From an uncultured Selenomonadales bacterium (lineage in GTDB: Bacteria; Bacillota; Negativicutes; Selenomonadales; Selenomonadaceae): a stretch of 37,405 nucleotides of DNA. The notes beneath the pieces were generated by a model. It did not search any database. It was not told the origin of the DNA and saw only the letters and a program-made list of their open reading frames with translations. Where the stretch lies: positions 1 to 37,405 of the forward strand of contig CALEPR010000173.1 of NCBI GenBank assembly GCA_937910665.1, read 5' to 3'. The position numbers were made by a program, and so were the translations under genes. Within the stretch, counting starts at the first letter, position 1; each line of letters begins with the position of its first letter. Of the stretch, positions 1 to 8,583 are shown in pieces.

Positions 1-60
1 TTATTTTATCGGTAAATCCTCGTTTTGCAATTCGAGGGTCTTTACATTTTATCTATTTTT

Positions 61-111
61 CAATTAGGAATGAGGAATGAAAAAATTCCTAACTCCTAAC
101 TCCTCATTGTA
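61..111. repeat. Heptamer-built inverted repeat, copy 1
   Basis: An imperfect palindrome: the left arm AATTAGGAATGAGGAATG, a short A-rich loop, then a right arm made of TTCCTAA/CTCCTAA/CTCCTCA heptamers. It lies just past the 3' end of the Hpt gene. The same heptamer vocabulary recurs at 11537-11595, 11650-11702 and 17661-17732, always between genes. It resembles the STRR heptamer repeats described in cyanobacteria, but homology is not implied. Confidence 0.75.
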
Positions 112-112
112 T

Positions 113-451
113 TCACATTAACTCTGCAAGCTGATTTCTCAATTCCAAAATTGGCTGATACATTGAAACATAGTCGGCAGATTTTTTTGCGCGGAGCATT
201 TCAGTCATTTCCGCCAGAGGATTATAGAGCGGAGTCAAAGCCAAATTTCCAAGCACACCTTTGAGCGCATGCGCCGCCTCGAAAGCCTCGTCCATTTTGT
301 TTGCGGCAAGAGCTTTATCCAGTTTCTCAAACTGATCATTATTCAATCCCATTTTCAGCATCTTGAAGTAGAACGTTTGATTATTCATGCAACGAGTCAA
401 GCCTTCTTTCGTGTCTACTCCAAAATCCTGAAGTTGTTCAATCGTTATCAT
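113..451 (-). CDS. Hpt-domain phosphotransfer protein
   Basis: A 112-residue single-domain histidine phosphotransfer (Hpt) protein. The diagnostic motif is AAHALKGVLGNLAL, with the candidate phosphorylated His at about residue 61 followed by the Lys-Gly pair typical of Hpt four-helix bundles. Such proteins relay phosphoryl groups between hybrid histidine kinases and response regulators in the cytoplasm. The start is ATG at 451, because GGAGG sits just upstream. A TTG at 466 overlaps that ribosome binding site and is unlikely to be used. No kinase or receiver gene is adjacent, so the partner is unknown. The gene diverges from the mutarotase-like gene across 159 bp. Confidence 0.85.
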   Translation of the reverse strand: MITIEQLQDFGVDTKEGLTRCMNNQTFYFKMLKMGLNNDQFEKLDKALAANKMDEAFEAAHALKGVLGNLALTPLYNPLAEMTEMLRAKKSADYVSMYQPILELRNQLAELM

Positions 452-526
452 TTTTTCAACCTCCAATTCTTAAAAGGAAAGTTTCTAACTAAAATAATTT
501 TTTCCTTCAAGGCTGCAAAAAAAATA

Positions 527-544
527 CCTGCCGTCTTTTGCAGG
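527..544. other. Hairpin with T-run on both sides between divergent genes
   Basis: CCTGC and GCAGG form a 5-bp stem with an 8-base loop. It is followed by AAAATTTTTTT on the plus strand and, read on the minus strand, by TATTTTTTTT. It therefore looks like a terminator in both directions, although the flanking genes diverge. It may act as a short leader attenuator; function is not established. Confidence 0.4.
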
Positions 545-610
545 AAAATTTTTTTGCGGCAAGAATTTTCAATTTGTAATTTAAATTTGCTTGAAGGAGG
601 AATATTTTTT

Positions 611-1378
611 ATGGCGACAATCAAGAAAGAAAGTTTCGGCAAACTTTCGGACGGACGCGAAGCTCTTGTCTATACGCTCCGCAACAACAAAGGAAACGAA
701 CTTAAAGTTACCGATTATGGAGCAAGAATTGTTTCGCTCCGTTTCCGCGACCAAAATTTTACAAACAAATTTGTCTTTAAAACTTTTCCCGATGTCAGCG
801 GCTACGAAAATGATTTGGCGGCAGGAATTGTTTACGTCGACGGCGCGACGGATTTTGCAAAAGTTATTTGGCAGTCCGAGGAAGTTCAAGAAGGCGTAAA
901 ATTTTCTGCCGAAGTCGGAGGAAAAAAAGCGCAAGTTATTTACGGAATTTCCAACGACAACGAACTCAGTATCAAGTATGAGGCAGAAGGCGCGGAAGAT
1001 ATTTCCACGCAAATTATTTTCAGCGCAGACGCTTTGCCTGCCGCCGAAATTAAAGCGTATTCGGAAGGCGCGGAAAAAGGAAAACTTTCAGGCAGTCAAG
1101 TTTACAACATTATCGACAAACCTGCGGAAGTAGAATTTGTCGAAGGAATGTTCGGCTACGATTTCGGCTGCCCGATCGACTACTTCGATGCGGGTCTTAA
1201 AAATGCCGCAGATATTTTTTCGGACGCGACAAAAATTTTGTTGCAAGTTTATGCGTCGCAAGATAAATTGCATGTCGAAGAAGCGGACGGAGGATTTGCA
1301 ATCAAGACAAGCGGAACGAAGTCGGCGGACGGAAAAATTAAATCTCAGACAGTTTATATTTTGAAAAACAGAAAGTAA
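611..1378 (+). CDS. Aldose-1-epimerase (mutarotase)-like protein, reduced and probably non-catalytic
   Basis: A 255-residue protein. ATG at 611 follows GGAGG by 10 bases. The N-terminus (SFGKLSDGREALVYTLRNN, then VTDYGARIVSL) matches the first beta strands of galactose mutarotase-fold proteins. Later segments (GVKFSAEV; QVIYGISNDNELSIKYEA) follow the same fold order. Family enzymes are usually about 340 residues and use two His and a Glu. This protein is much shorter and has only one His, near residue 220, outside the expected positions. A binding or structural role is more likely than sugar epimerisation, but that is inference. The gene ends at a GAACTTG-type hairpin and a terminator. Confidence 0.7.
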   Translation: MATIKKESFGKLSDGREALVYTLRNNKGNELKVTDYGARIVSLRFRDQNFTNKFVFKTFPDVSGYENDLAAGIVYVDGATDFAKVIWQSEEVQEGVKFSAEVGGKKAQVIYGISNDNELSIKYEAEGAEDISTQIIFSADALPAAEIKAYSEGAEKGKLSGSQVYNIIDKPAEVEFVEGMFGYDFGCPIDYFDAGLKNAADIFSDATKILLQVYASQDKLHVEEADGGFAIKTSGTKSADGKIKSQTVYILKNRK

Positions 1379-1400
1379 ATTTTTAATTGTTTGCTGTCAC

Positions 1401-1423
1401 CCGGACTTGTGAATACAAGTTCT
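1401..1423. repeat. GAACTTG hairpin module, copy 1
   Basis: The sequence reads CCGGACTTGTGAATACAAGT then TCT. ACTTG pairs with CAAGT around a short loop. Nearly the same block occurs at 35143-35163 and 35361-35383, where it belongs to a longer repeat. Confidence 0.65.
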
Positions 1424-1436
1424 AAAATTTTTGCTC

Positions 1437-1458
1437 CTCCTTCGCGGAGTTTTTTTTT
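1437..1458 (+). terminator. Rho-independent terminator of the mutarotase-like gene
   Basis: CTCC, loop TTCGC, GGAG, then nine T residues. The stem is short, but its position after the gene and the T-run support the call. Confidence 0.6.
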
Positions 1459-1536
1459 GATATTGCGCTAATCGCTTTTTTTTCGGCGGTGATTTTTTTT
1501 TCTTCCAAAAATTTTTTTGAGCTTATGAATTGACTA

Positions 1537-1564
1537 TTGCAAATTTCTAAAAATTTTGTAAAAT
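1537..1564 (+). promoter_or_regulatory. Sigma-A-type promoter for the CsgG-like operon
   Basis: TTGCAA, 16 bases, TAAAAT. It lies 61 bases before the ATG at 1625. The surrounding bases closely match those of the promoter at 3573-3600, suggesting shared control. Confidence 0.55.
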
Positions 1565-1624
1565 AATTTCAGAAGATTTTTGGAAAAGTTTTTTTGGAAA
1601 AGTTTTTTGTCAGGAGGTTTGAAA

Positions 1625-2674
1625 ATGAAAAAAGTTTTTGAAAAATTTTTTGTAGCATTGATAGTTTGTTTTGTAAGTTTTGGTTTCATAAATTCGGCGA
1701 GGATTGAGGCGGCGGCAAAAACTATTTTGGTTTTACCTGTCAAAAATCTTGCCGCAGAAACAGGAAAAATTACTGCGCCGACTGTCGAAACTAAAACTCA
1801 AGACGAAACTGAAATTCAAGACGAGGGCGAAAAATTTACAAAAGACGACATCGCGATAAAAAATATTGCGTCAATTTTGACTGAAGATATTATTGACGCA
1901 GTGCAGGACAGCGCAAAATTTTCAGCTGTCCGCGATTCTTCGTCAAGTTACAATTATTCTCTGAGGTGTACCATTACCGAAATTAAAATTTACGACTCCA
2001 AAAGCGACAAGCAAAAAGTTTTGTCTTTGCTCCGCACAACTTTAGGAAAAGATGCGGACGGTAATGACGATAAATCTATCACTGAGGAAGATAAAAATAA
2101 AGCTTCAGCCGAATTGCAAGAACTTTCAAGAAATCCTTTTTCTACAAAAATTTTTGCTGACGTGAAGGTCGTCGACAAGGATGAAGAAAAAGTTATTTTG
2201 TCGAAAAATTTTTCCGGTGATAAATTCGGCTCCTCCAAAGAATATGCAGTTAGAAATGCTTGCCAAAATTTAGCCTCAGAAATTATTTCCGAATTGTCGA
2301 GAAACAAAACTTCCGAGCCCGAGCAAATTCCATTTATCGATGATGAATTTGAAGAAATTGAAAATACAGATCTTCCTGAAACTAAAACGCCTGAAAAAAA
2401 AGAACTCGCGCCTATCACGGCAGAAATTTTTGACACCTTAAACGAAGATATTATTTACATCAAAAAAGACAGTTCAACAGATTTAAAAGTTGGTGAAGTT
2501 TTGACAATTTATCGTGAAAGCGGTGATCTCATCATTGGGGATGAAGTTGTCGGAAAAAAAGAATTGGCAATCGGAAAGGCTGTTGTGGAAAAAATTTATG
2601 AAAAATATTCTGTCTGCAAGATAACCCAAAAGACTGAGGAAATTAAAGTCGGAGACATAGTCAAACGCGACTAA
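1625..2674 (+). CDS. Exported CsgG/FlgT-C-like protein, long paralogue
   Basis: A 349-residue protein; ATG at 1625 follows AGGAGG. It opens with a signal peptide (MKKVFEKFFVALIVCFVSF, cleavage probably near IEAAAKT). The mature start KTILVLPVKNL resembles the first strand of CsgG/TolB-N-like domains. An acidic, probably flexible stretch covers residues 240-265. The last 80 residues (ITAEIFDTLNEDIIYIKKD ... LKVGEVLTIYRES ... IGKAVVEKI ... KVGDIVKRD) match the small beta domain found at the C-terminus of FlgT-type proteins and of the next gene. It probably acts in the periplasm or at the outer membrane, in envelope or export assembly. The next gene follows after 13 bases, so the two are co-transcribed. 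Confidence 0.6.
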   Translation: MKKVFEKFFVALIVCFVSFGFINSARIEAAAKTILVLPVKNLAAETGKITAPTVETKTQDETEIQDEGEKFTKDDIAIKNIASILTEDIIDAVQDSAKFSAVRDSSSSYNYSLRCTITEIKIYDSKSDKQKVLSLLRTTLGKDADGNDDKSITEEDKNKASAELQELSRNPFSTKIFADVKVVDKDEEKVILSKNFSGDKFGSSKEYAVRNACQNLASEIISELSRNKTSEPEQIPFIDDEFEEIENTDLPETKTPEKKELAPITAEIFDTLNEDIIYIKKDSSTDLKVGEVLTIYRESGDLIIGDEVVGKKELAIGKAVVEKIYEKYSVCKITQKTEEIKVGDIVKRD

Positions 2675-2687
2675 GGAGGTTTTTGAA

Positions 2688-3530
2688 ATGCAACTTGGCA
2701 GAAAAAAAATTTTTGTAACGCTTGCTTTGATTTTTTTGACAGTGTTGTTTTCTTTCTCCTGCGAGGCGGCAAAAAAAGTTGTGGCTGTCATGCCATTGGA
2801 AGTTGCTTCCAGCTACAACAATAAAAATGTTTCTGAAATTATGACAGAGCAGTTGTTAAATTCTATTTCGGACTCAGGAATTTATACTGTCGTTGAAAGG
2901 CAATACTTGGACAAAGTTTTTAATGAACTTGGTTTACAGAATATTGCAACGGAAAATCCTGTTGAAATGGGAAAGATGTTCGGTGCAAATTTTGTCGTCG
3001 TCGGAAAAGTTACAATGTTGAAAACTGAAGCGACAAGCAGAAAAACTTTCCTTGACAAGGTAAAGCGCATTTTTACAGATCCATACAAAACTACAATTTC
3101 TATGGACTTGAGATTTGTTGAATGTAGAAGTGGTGCAGTTAATCTTGCCAGGTCAATCATCGGCGAAGCCGGCGGCAAGGATGAGACACTTTCAGTACAC
3201 AATGCCTGCAAAGATGCGGCGACAAAATTTATGCAGGAAATTCAGGCTGCAAATCCTTTCTTAGGCAGAGTTATCGGAGTGAGCGGCAACGATATTTACG
3301 TCGATCAAGGAATTGACAGCGGAATTCATAAAGGTGAAGTTTTAATCGTGGCTCGTGAAGGTGAAGTGATAACAAGCGTGGACGGTCAAGCAATCGGTAC
3401 AACGCAGACAGTTATCGGCAAAGCAAAAGTCACAGAAATTACCGCAGATTTTTCTATCTGTCGAATAGTTGAAGGCGATTCCTCATCGGTCAAAGTTAAT
3501 AAAGGCGACATCGTGAAACGCAGCAATTAA
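2688..3530 (+). CDS. CsgG-family exported protein
   Basis: A 280-residue protein; ATG at 2688 follows AAGGAGG. It has an N-terminal signal peptide (KIFVTLALIFLTVLFSFSC), with a Cys but no canonical lipobox. The CsgG-like domain covers about residues 30-185: VVAVMPLEVAS, SEIMTEQLLNSI, YTVVERQYLDKVFNELGLQ and GANFVVVGKV are typical of CsgG/curli-assembly proteins. The C-terminus (about 195-280) is a FlgT-C-like beta domain ending KVNKGDIVKRSN, shared with the upstream paralogue. CsgG itself forms an outer-membrane secretion pore. No curlin gene is nearby, so the substrate is unknown; a flagellar or surface-export role is possible. Confidence 0.72.
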   Translation: MQLGRKKIFVTLALIFLTVLFSFSCEAAKKVVAVMPLEVASSYNNKNVSEIMTEQLLNSISDSGIYTVVERQYLDKVFNELGLQNIATENPVEMGKMFGANFVVVGKVTMLKTEATSRKTFLDKVKRIFTDPYKTTISMDLRFVECRSGAVNLARSIIGEAGGKDETLSVHNACKDAATKFMQEIQAANPFLGRVIGVSGNDIYVDQGIDSGIHKGEVLIVAREGEVITSVDGQAIGTTQTVIGKAKVTEITADFSICRIVEGDSSSVKVNKGDIVKRSN

Positions 3531-3572
3531 CTTTTCATTTTTTGGAAAAAATTTTGTCGGAAAAATTTTATA

Positions 3573-3600
3573 TTGCATTTTCTTGAAGAAATTGTAAAAT
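3573..3600 (+). promoter_or_regulatory. Sigma-A-type promoter for the 3655 gene
   Basis: TTGCAT, 16 bases, TAAAAT. Spacer length, -10 box and the following TTCAGGA mirror the promoter at 1537-1564. Confidence 0.55.
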
Positions 3601-3654
3601 GACTTCAGGATTTTTTTTATTGGGAAAAAATTTTTTGACAAGGAGGTTATAAAA

Positions 3655-4671
3655 ATGGATTTTACAACAATGGGAACTGTCGGCTCTTTCGTCAAACAAA
3701 AAAATTTGAACTTTGCGGCGAATTACAAACTCAAAACTGGACAGCGAGTTTCTGACGCGAACGGAAATTTGCAATTTGCAAAATCAAATATGTTTGACGA
3801 AATGATGAAGGCGCAGAAAAATTCTACTTCGGAAGTCGATTCTGTAAAAATTTCAAACATCAAACAAAAATTGATGAACGGCAAAAAACTTTCGACAGAG
3901 GAAATGGGTTACTTGCGCGAAAAAGATCCGCAGCTTTACAAAAAAGCAAAACATGCAGACGACGCTCGCGAAGAACTCAAAGCCGAATTGAAAAAAGCCA
4001 AGACAAAACAAGAGGCGAGGCAAGCAATTACTCAGGCGATGATGAAAGCCTCTGCGGAGGCGAGTGCGGAAATTGCGGCTTACAAAAATGGTTTGAACGC
4101 AGGAGGCGGAGGAGTCGCCGACGCAGGTTTTCAGGCAGGACAGGAAGTCGGAGGAAATATTTCGACTGCAGAAATTTCTGTGCAAAATGTTAATTCGGAT
4201 TCGCCGAGTTTGATTCAAGTCAACGAAGAAATTTCTGCGGACGGAGAAAAAATTTCCGGCGAAGTTTCAGAAGCGATAAAATTGGAAATTCAATCCAACC
4301 AAGAAACTGCAGAAAATATTCAACAAGCCAACGCCGAAGCTGCTGAAACTCAATCGGGCGACGAAACTTCGGAGGACGTTTCGGAAAAAAATTCTGCGGA
4401 CTCGTCGCAACCTGCAAACAATTCCGCAGAAAAAAATTCTACGCAAGATATTCTGGAAAAATTTATTATGACAATTCGCGCTCTTGAGGACGAATGGGCG
4501 CAGTTCACAAAGTCGAAAGATTACAAAGATATGCCGGAAGATTATCTCAAAAAAGTCGAGCAGGAGAAAGCGACCGGCAAAAAATTCAAAAATAATTACA
4601 AGTCGCTCGACGCACCGAAAAGAAAATTTTTGGATGCGGCGGCAAGTTATCGAAACACAATGAAGTACTGA
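3655..4671 (+). CDS. Hypothetical disordered / coiled-coil protein
   Basis: A 338-residue protein; ATG at 3655 follows AAGGAGG. There is no signal peptide or membrane segment. Residues about 65-150 are strongly helical and charged (LMNGKKLSTEEMGYLREKDP, LYKKAKHADDAREELKAELK); this pattern of 'KLS..E..YL...P.LY.KA' occurs in uncharacterised Firmicute proteins. Residues 150-265 are Ser/Glu/Ala/Asn-rich and probably disordered. The C-terminal 70 residues form another helical block (ALEDEWAQFTKSKDYKDMP). The function is not recognised. It has its own promoter and ends 6 bases from the convergent radA, with no clear terminator between them. Confidence 0.75.
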   Translation: MDFTTMGTVGSFVKQKNLNFAANYKLKTGQRVSDANGNLQFAKSNMFDEMMKAQKNSTSEVDSVKISNIKQKLMNGKKLSTEEMGYLREKDPQLYKKAKHADDAREELKAELKKAKTKQEARQAITQAMMKASAEASAEIAAYKNGLNAGGGGVADAGFQAGQEVGGNISTAEISVQNVNSDSPSLIQVNEEISADGEKISGEVSEAIKLEIQSNQETAENIQQANAEAAETQSGDETSEDVSEKNSADSSQPANNSAEKNSTQDILEKFIMTIRALEDEWAQFTKSKDYKDMPEDYLKKVEQEKATGKKFKNNYKSLDAPKRKFLDAAASYRNTMKY

Positions 4672-4677
4672 AATTTT

Positions 4678-6057
4678 TTATTCTCGCGGCATGGAAATTT
4701 TCAAAGCGTCGCGAAGATTTTCTACAGGCAACAATTTTATTTCGCTCGAAGTTTTTGTTTTGGAAACTTCGGCGAAATTTTTTTTCGGCAAAATTATATT
4801 TTCAAACCCCATGCGAATTGATTCGTCGACTCGCTGTCTTGCCTTGCTCACCGCTCGAACTTCTCCGCTCAAACCTACCTCGCCGAAAATAACGCAGCGC
4901 GGCAAAAGTTTTCTGTTCGCGAAACTCGACGCAAGCGCGATTGTCAGCGGCAAATCTATGGCAGGTTCGTCAATTTTTATTCCGCCCGCAGTTTTCACGA
5001 ACACATCGCAAGGTCCGATGCTTAAATGCAATCTTTTTTCCAAAACCGCCAGCAAAAGTTGTATGCGTTTTATGTCGACTGAATCCGAAGTTCTGCGCGG
5101 CGGCATAAAAGGCGTGGGCGCAACCAGAGCTTGTATCTCAACCAAAAGCGGTCGAGTTCCTTCGACTGTCGGAACAATCACGCTGCCAATTTCGTCCGCT
5201 TTGTCAGGCAAAAATAATTTCGATGCATCGGGAACATCTTCAAGACCTGTGTCGCGCATTTCAAAAAGTCCGACTTCGGAAGTTGCGCCGAATCTATTTT
5301 TTATCGCCCGCAGAACTCTGAAGTCAGCCGTCCGCTCACCTTCAAAAAATAAAACTGTGTCGACAATGTGTTCCAAAACTCTGGGCCCCGCTAAATTTCC
5401 ATCCTTCGTGACGTGACCAATTATAAAAGTTGTCACTCCATGAGTTTTTGCAAGACGCATTAAACTTGCCGAACATTCACGAACTTGTGACACGCTGCCC
5501 GGCGCACTTTCAATATCAGATTTATAAATTGTCTGAATTGAATCGACTATCAAAAGTTCAGGCTCAACTTTTTCGACGTGCCGAGTAATTCGCTCAAGAT
5601 TATTTTCAGCGCAAATATAAAGTTCATCAGCCAGCGCATTTAATCTTTCGGCGCGGAGTCGAATTTGTCTGGAACTTTCTTCGCCTGTGACATACAAAAC
5701 TTTTTTTCCCGAGCGAGCGACAGAAGCGCAAACCGCCAACGTCAAACTGGATTTTCCAACGCCGGGATCTCCTGCAATTAAAATTATTGAACCCGGGATC
5801 AAACCGCCGCCCAAAACTCTGTCAAGTTCCCCCGAGCCTGTGGAAAATCTGGGCAATTCAGTTAAATCTACTTCGGCAATTCTGCGCGGCGTTTCAAAAG
5901 TCGTCGCGACTGTCAGAGCATGTTTTGGATTTACTTCCTCCGATTCAACTTCCTCAACCAAACTGTTCCATTCGCCGCAAGCAGGACATTTTCCCAACCA
6001 TTTCACAGACTCCGAGCCGCAACTTTGACAGACATATTTAATTTTTTTCTTCGCCAT
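4678..6057 (-). CDS. radA: DNA repair protein RadA
   Basis: A 459-residue RecA-like branch-migration ATPase for homologous recombination. An N-terminal zinc finger (Cys 10, 13, 24, 27 in CQSCG...CPACGEW) is followed by Walker A GDPGVGKS (96-103), the RadA signature KNRFG (near 259) and a C-terminal Lon-protease-like domain (about 285-455). The ATG at 6057 is preceded by GAGGGA; a TTG five codons upstream overlaps that ribosome binding site. The gene is last in a leftward operon behind two GT8 genes, 11 bases after the nearer one. That glycosyltransferase context is unusual for radA. Confidence 0.96.
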   Translation of the reverse strand: MAKKKIKYVCQSCGSESVKWLGKCPACGEWNSLVEEVESEEVNPKHALTVATTFETPRRIAEVDLTELPRFSTGSGELDRVLGGGLIPGSIILIAGDPGVGKSSLTLAVCASVARSGKKVLYVTGEESSRQIRLRAERLNALADELYICAENNLERITRHVEKVEPELLIVDSIQTIYKSDIESAPGSVSQVRECSASLMRLAKTHGVTTFIIGHVTKDGNLAGPRVLEHIVDTVLFFEGERTADFRVLRAIKNRFGATSEVGLFEMRDTGLEDVPDASKLFLPDKADEIGSVIVPTVEGTRPLLVEIQALVAPTPFMPPRRTSDSVDIKRIQLLLAVLEKRLHLSIGPCDVFVKTAGGIKIDEPAIDLPLTIALASSFANRKLLPRCVIFGEVGLSGEVRAVSKARQRVDESIRMGFENIILPKKNFAEVSKTKTSSEIKLLPVENLRDALKISMPRE

Positions 6058-6068
6058 AAATTTTTCCC

Positions 6069-7289
6069 TCAAATCGCCCTAATTAAAAAATATGTGTCGA
6101 GCGGATTTTTTCCGGTCTCTGTCGATAAAAATTCTGTCGCATCGGCAAAGTCCTCGCCTTCGACAAATTTTTCTGCCGCCAAAATTTTTTTCAATGCCTC
6201 GAAGTCATGGACAAGCAAAATAAAATATCCAATGCCGCGAAATTTTTTCATCTTCCTCAGCAAAATTTTTATTGCGTCATGTTTTGTGCCGTCGATAATT
6301 TCTTCCGACTTTTTGATCTTGAAAAGTTTTTTAAAGCCTTCAAAATTTTCAAGTTCAGCAAAAAAAATTCTGCGTTTACCACTCATCACCGCCGAAAGTT
6401 CCAGCAATTTATTTTGCGATTGATTATTTAATTCTTGGACACAGACAAAAATTCTGTGAATTATTTCGGTATTCATCCATGGAGTTTTGAAAAAATATTC
6501 CATCCACAGCCGATTAAAATTGTCGCACATATCGAAAGTTAAAGCGTTGCCGATATAGTGATAAATTTTTTTTTCTATCGAAGTGTTACCCACAAGCCGA
6601 GCATGATCTACAAATTCATTAAAGACCGAAGGCAATCTCAAAATTTTAGTCGCAAAGCAATAATTTAAAACGTCCTGATCAGGCAACTTAAGTTTTTCTT
6701 TTTGACCGATGAAACGAATTGATTCGCGGATGTCTTGTTCAAAATTTTTCATGGAATTTAGATTTATCAGCAAAACGCCCGAGTTAAAATAATCTTCGAC
6801 ATTTATCAGACCATAGAAACGAATGAGCGGAGTTAAGGCAACTTCGACTTTATTTTCAATTTCCGGCAAGGCCGCCAGCGGCTTTTCACCAAGTTCAATA
6901 CTCCAAAGTTCATTTATGTCCAAATTCACTATGGTGTCAGAATCGAGATAGATAACTTTTTCAAATTCTGCAGGAATGACGTAAGATATTAAAAGTCTAT
7001 ACATGCAACCGACAGTAAAAGTCGAATAATTTAAACTTGGAATCAGTTCCATGAACTCAGAAATTTTTTCCGCGCAAAGTTCTTCAACATTGTAAAATTT
7101 AATTTGCTGATGAAAATTTTCAGCAACTCTCTGCAACTTAATTTTATTTTCCTCCGACAAAGTTTTGTCATGCAAGATATGAACAGTGACTTCAGATTTT
7201 GTATTGTCGAAAAGTGACAGCATGGAAGTTCCGGTAAATTTTGAATAGCGACCAGTTCTGTCATAAAGTCCGTAGCAAACGTGAATCAT
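6069..7289 (-). CDS. GT8-family glycosyltransferase (paralogue 1)
   Basis: A 406-residue protein; ATG at 7289 follows AGGAGG. The N-terminal 270 residues are a glycosyltransferase family 8 domain (LPS galactosyltransferase/glycogenin type). It has an N-terminal nucleotide-sugar strand (MIHVCYGLYD), the metal-binding DSD at 116-118 in VIYLDSDTIVNLDI, and the acceptor-site region DYFNSGVLLINL and LPDQDVLNYCF. A further 130 residues (from about RRIFFAELENFEG) are shared only with the neighbouring paralogue. They look like a separate alpha/beta module, function unknown. There is no membrane segment, so it is probably cytoplasmic and uses UDP-sugars. It lies between its paralogue and radA in one operon. 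Confidence 0.88.
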   Translation of the reverse strand: MIHVCYGLYDRTGRYSKFTGTSMLSLFDNTKSEVTVHILHDKTLSEENKIKLQRVAENFHQQIKFYNVEELCAEKISEFMELIPSLNYSTFTVGCMYRLLISYVIPAEFEKVIYLDSDTIVNLDINELWSIELGEKPLAALPEIENKVEVALTPLIRFYGLINVEDYFNSGVLLINLNSMKNFEQDIRESIRFIGQKEKLKLPDQDVLNYCFATKILRLPSVFNEFVDHARLVGNTSIEKKIYHYIGNALTFDMCDNFNRLWMEYFFKTPWMNTEIIHRIFVCVQELNNQSQNKLLELSAVMSGKRRIFFAELENFEGFKKLFKIKKSEEIIDGTKHDAIKILLRKMKKFRGIGYFILLVHDFEALKKILAAEKFVEGEDFADATEFLSTETGKNPLDTYFLIRAI

Positions 7290-7298
7290 AAAATCCTC

Positions 7299-8516
7299 CT
7301 ACAGCGCACGAATTAAAAAATTTGTGTCGAGCGGATCTTTTCCAATTTCAGTGGATAAAAATTCTGTCGCATCTACAAAGTCTACGCCTTCGACAAAATT
7401 TTTTGCCGCCAAAATTTTTCTCCATTTCTTGAAGTCGTGGACAAGCAAAATAAAAAATCCTCTGCCGCGAAATTTTTCCATCCTCGCCAACAAAATTTTT
7501 TCAGCGTCGTCTGTCTTCGCGTCGATAATTTCTTCCGCATTGTCAATCTTAAAAATTTTTTTCAGACCTTCCAAATTTTTCAGTTCAGCAAAAAAAATTC
7601 TCCGCCTGTTGCTCATCACTACCGAAAGATTTAAAAATTTATTTTGCGTCTTGTCATTCCAATCTTGAATTGCATCATAAAGACCTTGAAAAACTTCAAC
7701 ATCAAACCAAGGAGATTTCAAAAAATAATTCATCCACAGCCGATTAAAACAGTCGCTTGTATTGAGTCTCAAAGAGCCGTAAATATAATGACAAATTCTG
7801 TCCTCGACTACTAAATCTCCAAAAACTCTGGCGTAACCGACATGTCGATTAAATTTGTTCGGCAACTTGAGAGTTCGCGTCGAAAAAGTATAATTCAAAA
7901 TATCTTGGTCGAAAAAATAATATCGCGGATTTTCAGCGACAAATTTTATTCCTGCTTCAAAATTTTCAATTTCCTGTCGAAGTTGCACCAAGTCAATTAA
8001 AAGTACTCCGGCATTAAAATAATCTTCATCCTTGACCAAGCCGTCAATGCAAAGCGGTTCCAATTCTGTCGGAACTCCCATCTGTTTTTCAGGGACAACG
8101 GCAAAAATTTTGTCACCGAGATCAATTTTCCAAAAATCTTCAATGTCGAGGTTAATAATTGTGTCCGCATCAAGGTAAATCAATTTATCAATTTCTGTAT
8201 CCAAAACATTTGGAATCATAAGTCGAAACATAGTCCCGAAACTGAAACGCGCTTTTTGCAGCTTAAAAAATTTTTCTTTGATGTATGAAATTTTTTCCGT
8301 GCAAAGTTCCTCAACATTGTAAAATTTAATTTGCTGATTGAAATTTTCAACCACACTTTGCAGCTTAATTTTATTTTCCTCAGTCAAAGTATTGTCGTGC
8401 AGGAGATGAACAAAAATTTCAGACTTTGTGTTCTCGAAAAGCGAGATCATCGAAGTCCCGACAAATTTTGAATAGCGACCAACTTTATCATAAAGTCCAT
8501 AGCAAACGTGAATCAT
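7299..8516 (-). CDS. GT8-family glycosyltransferase (paralogue 2)
   Basis: A 405-residue tandem duplicate of the next gene, with the same start (MIHVCYGLYD), a DAD metal motif at 116-118 (LIYLDADTIINLDI), DYFNAGVLLIDL, FDQDILNYTF, and the same extra C-terminal module ending FLIRAL. ATG at 8516 is chosen because it aligns with the paralogue; a weak GAAAGGG lies upstream. The open frame continues to 8585, but those 23 residues are absent from the paralogue. It is the first gene of the GT8-GT8-radA operon and follows a 360-base leader from the consensus promoter at 8884-8912. Confidence 0.87.
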   Translation of the reverse strand: MIHVCYGLYDKVGRYSKFVGTSMISLFENTKSEIFVHLLHDNTLTEENKIKLQSVVENFNQQIKFYNVEELCTEKISYIKEKFFKLQKARFSFGTMFRLMIPNVLDTEIDKLIYLDADTIINLDIEDFWKIDLGDKIFAVVPEKQMGVPTELEPLCIDGLVKDEDYFNAGVLLIDLVQLRQEIENFEAGIKFVAENPRYYFFDQDILNYTFSTRTLKLPNKFNRHVGYARVFGDLVVEDRICHYIYGSLRLNTSDCFNRLWMNYFLKSPWFDVEVFQGLYDAIQDWNDKTQNKFLNLSVVMSNRRRIFFAELKNLEGLKKIFKIDNAEEIIDAKTDDAEKILLARMEKFRGRGFFILLVHDFKKWRKILAAKNFVEGVDFVDATEFLSTEIGKDPLDTNFLIRAL

Positions 8517-8568
8517 AAAAAATTTTTCCCTTTCATAAAAAATAATTTTAATTTTTGTAAAAAATTTG

Positions 8569-8577
8569 TGATATAAT
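8569..8577 (+). promoter_or_regulatory. Extended -10 element reading rightward
   Basis: TGATATAAT fits the extended -10 consensus (TGN-TATAAT). The -35 region is poor. It would start a rightward RNA near 8584 that ends at the strong terminator at 8826-8854. Confidence 0.4.
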
Positions 8578-8583
8578 TCCGCC

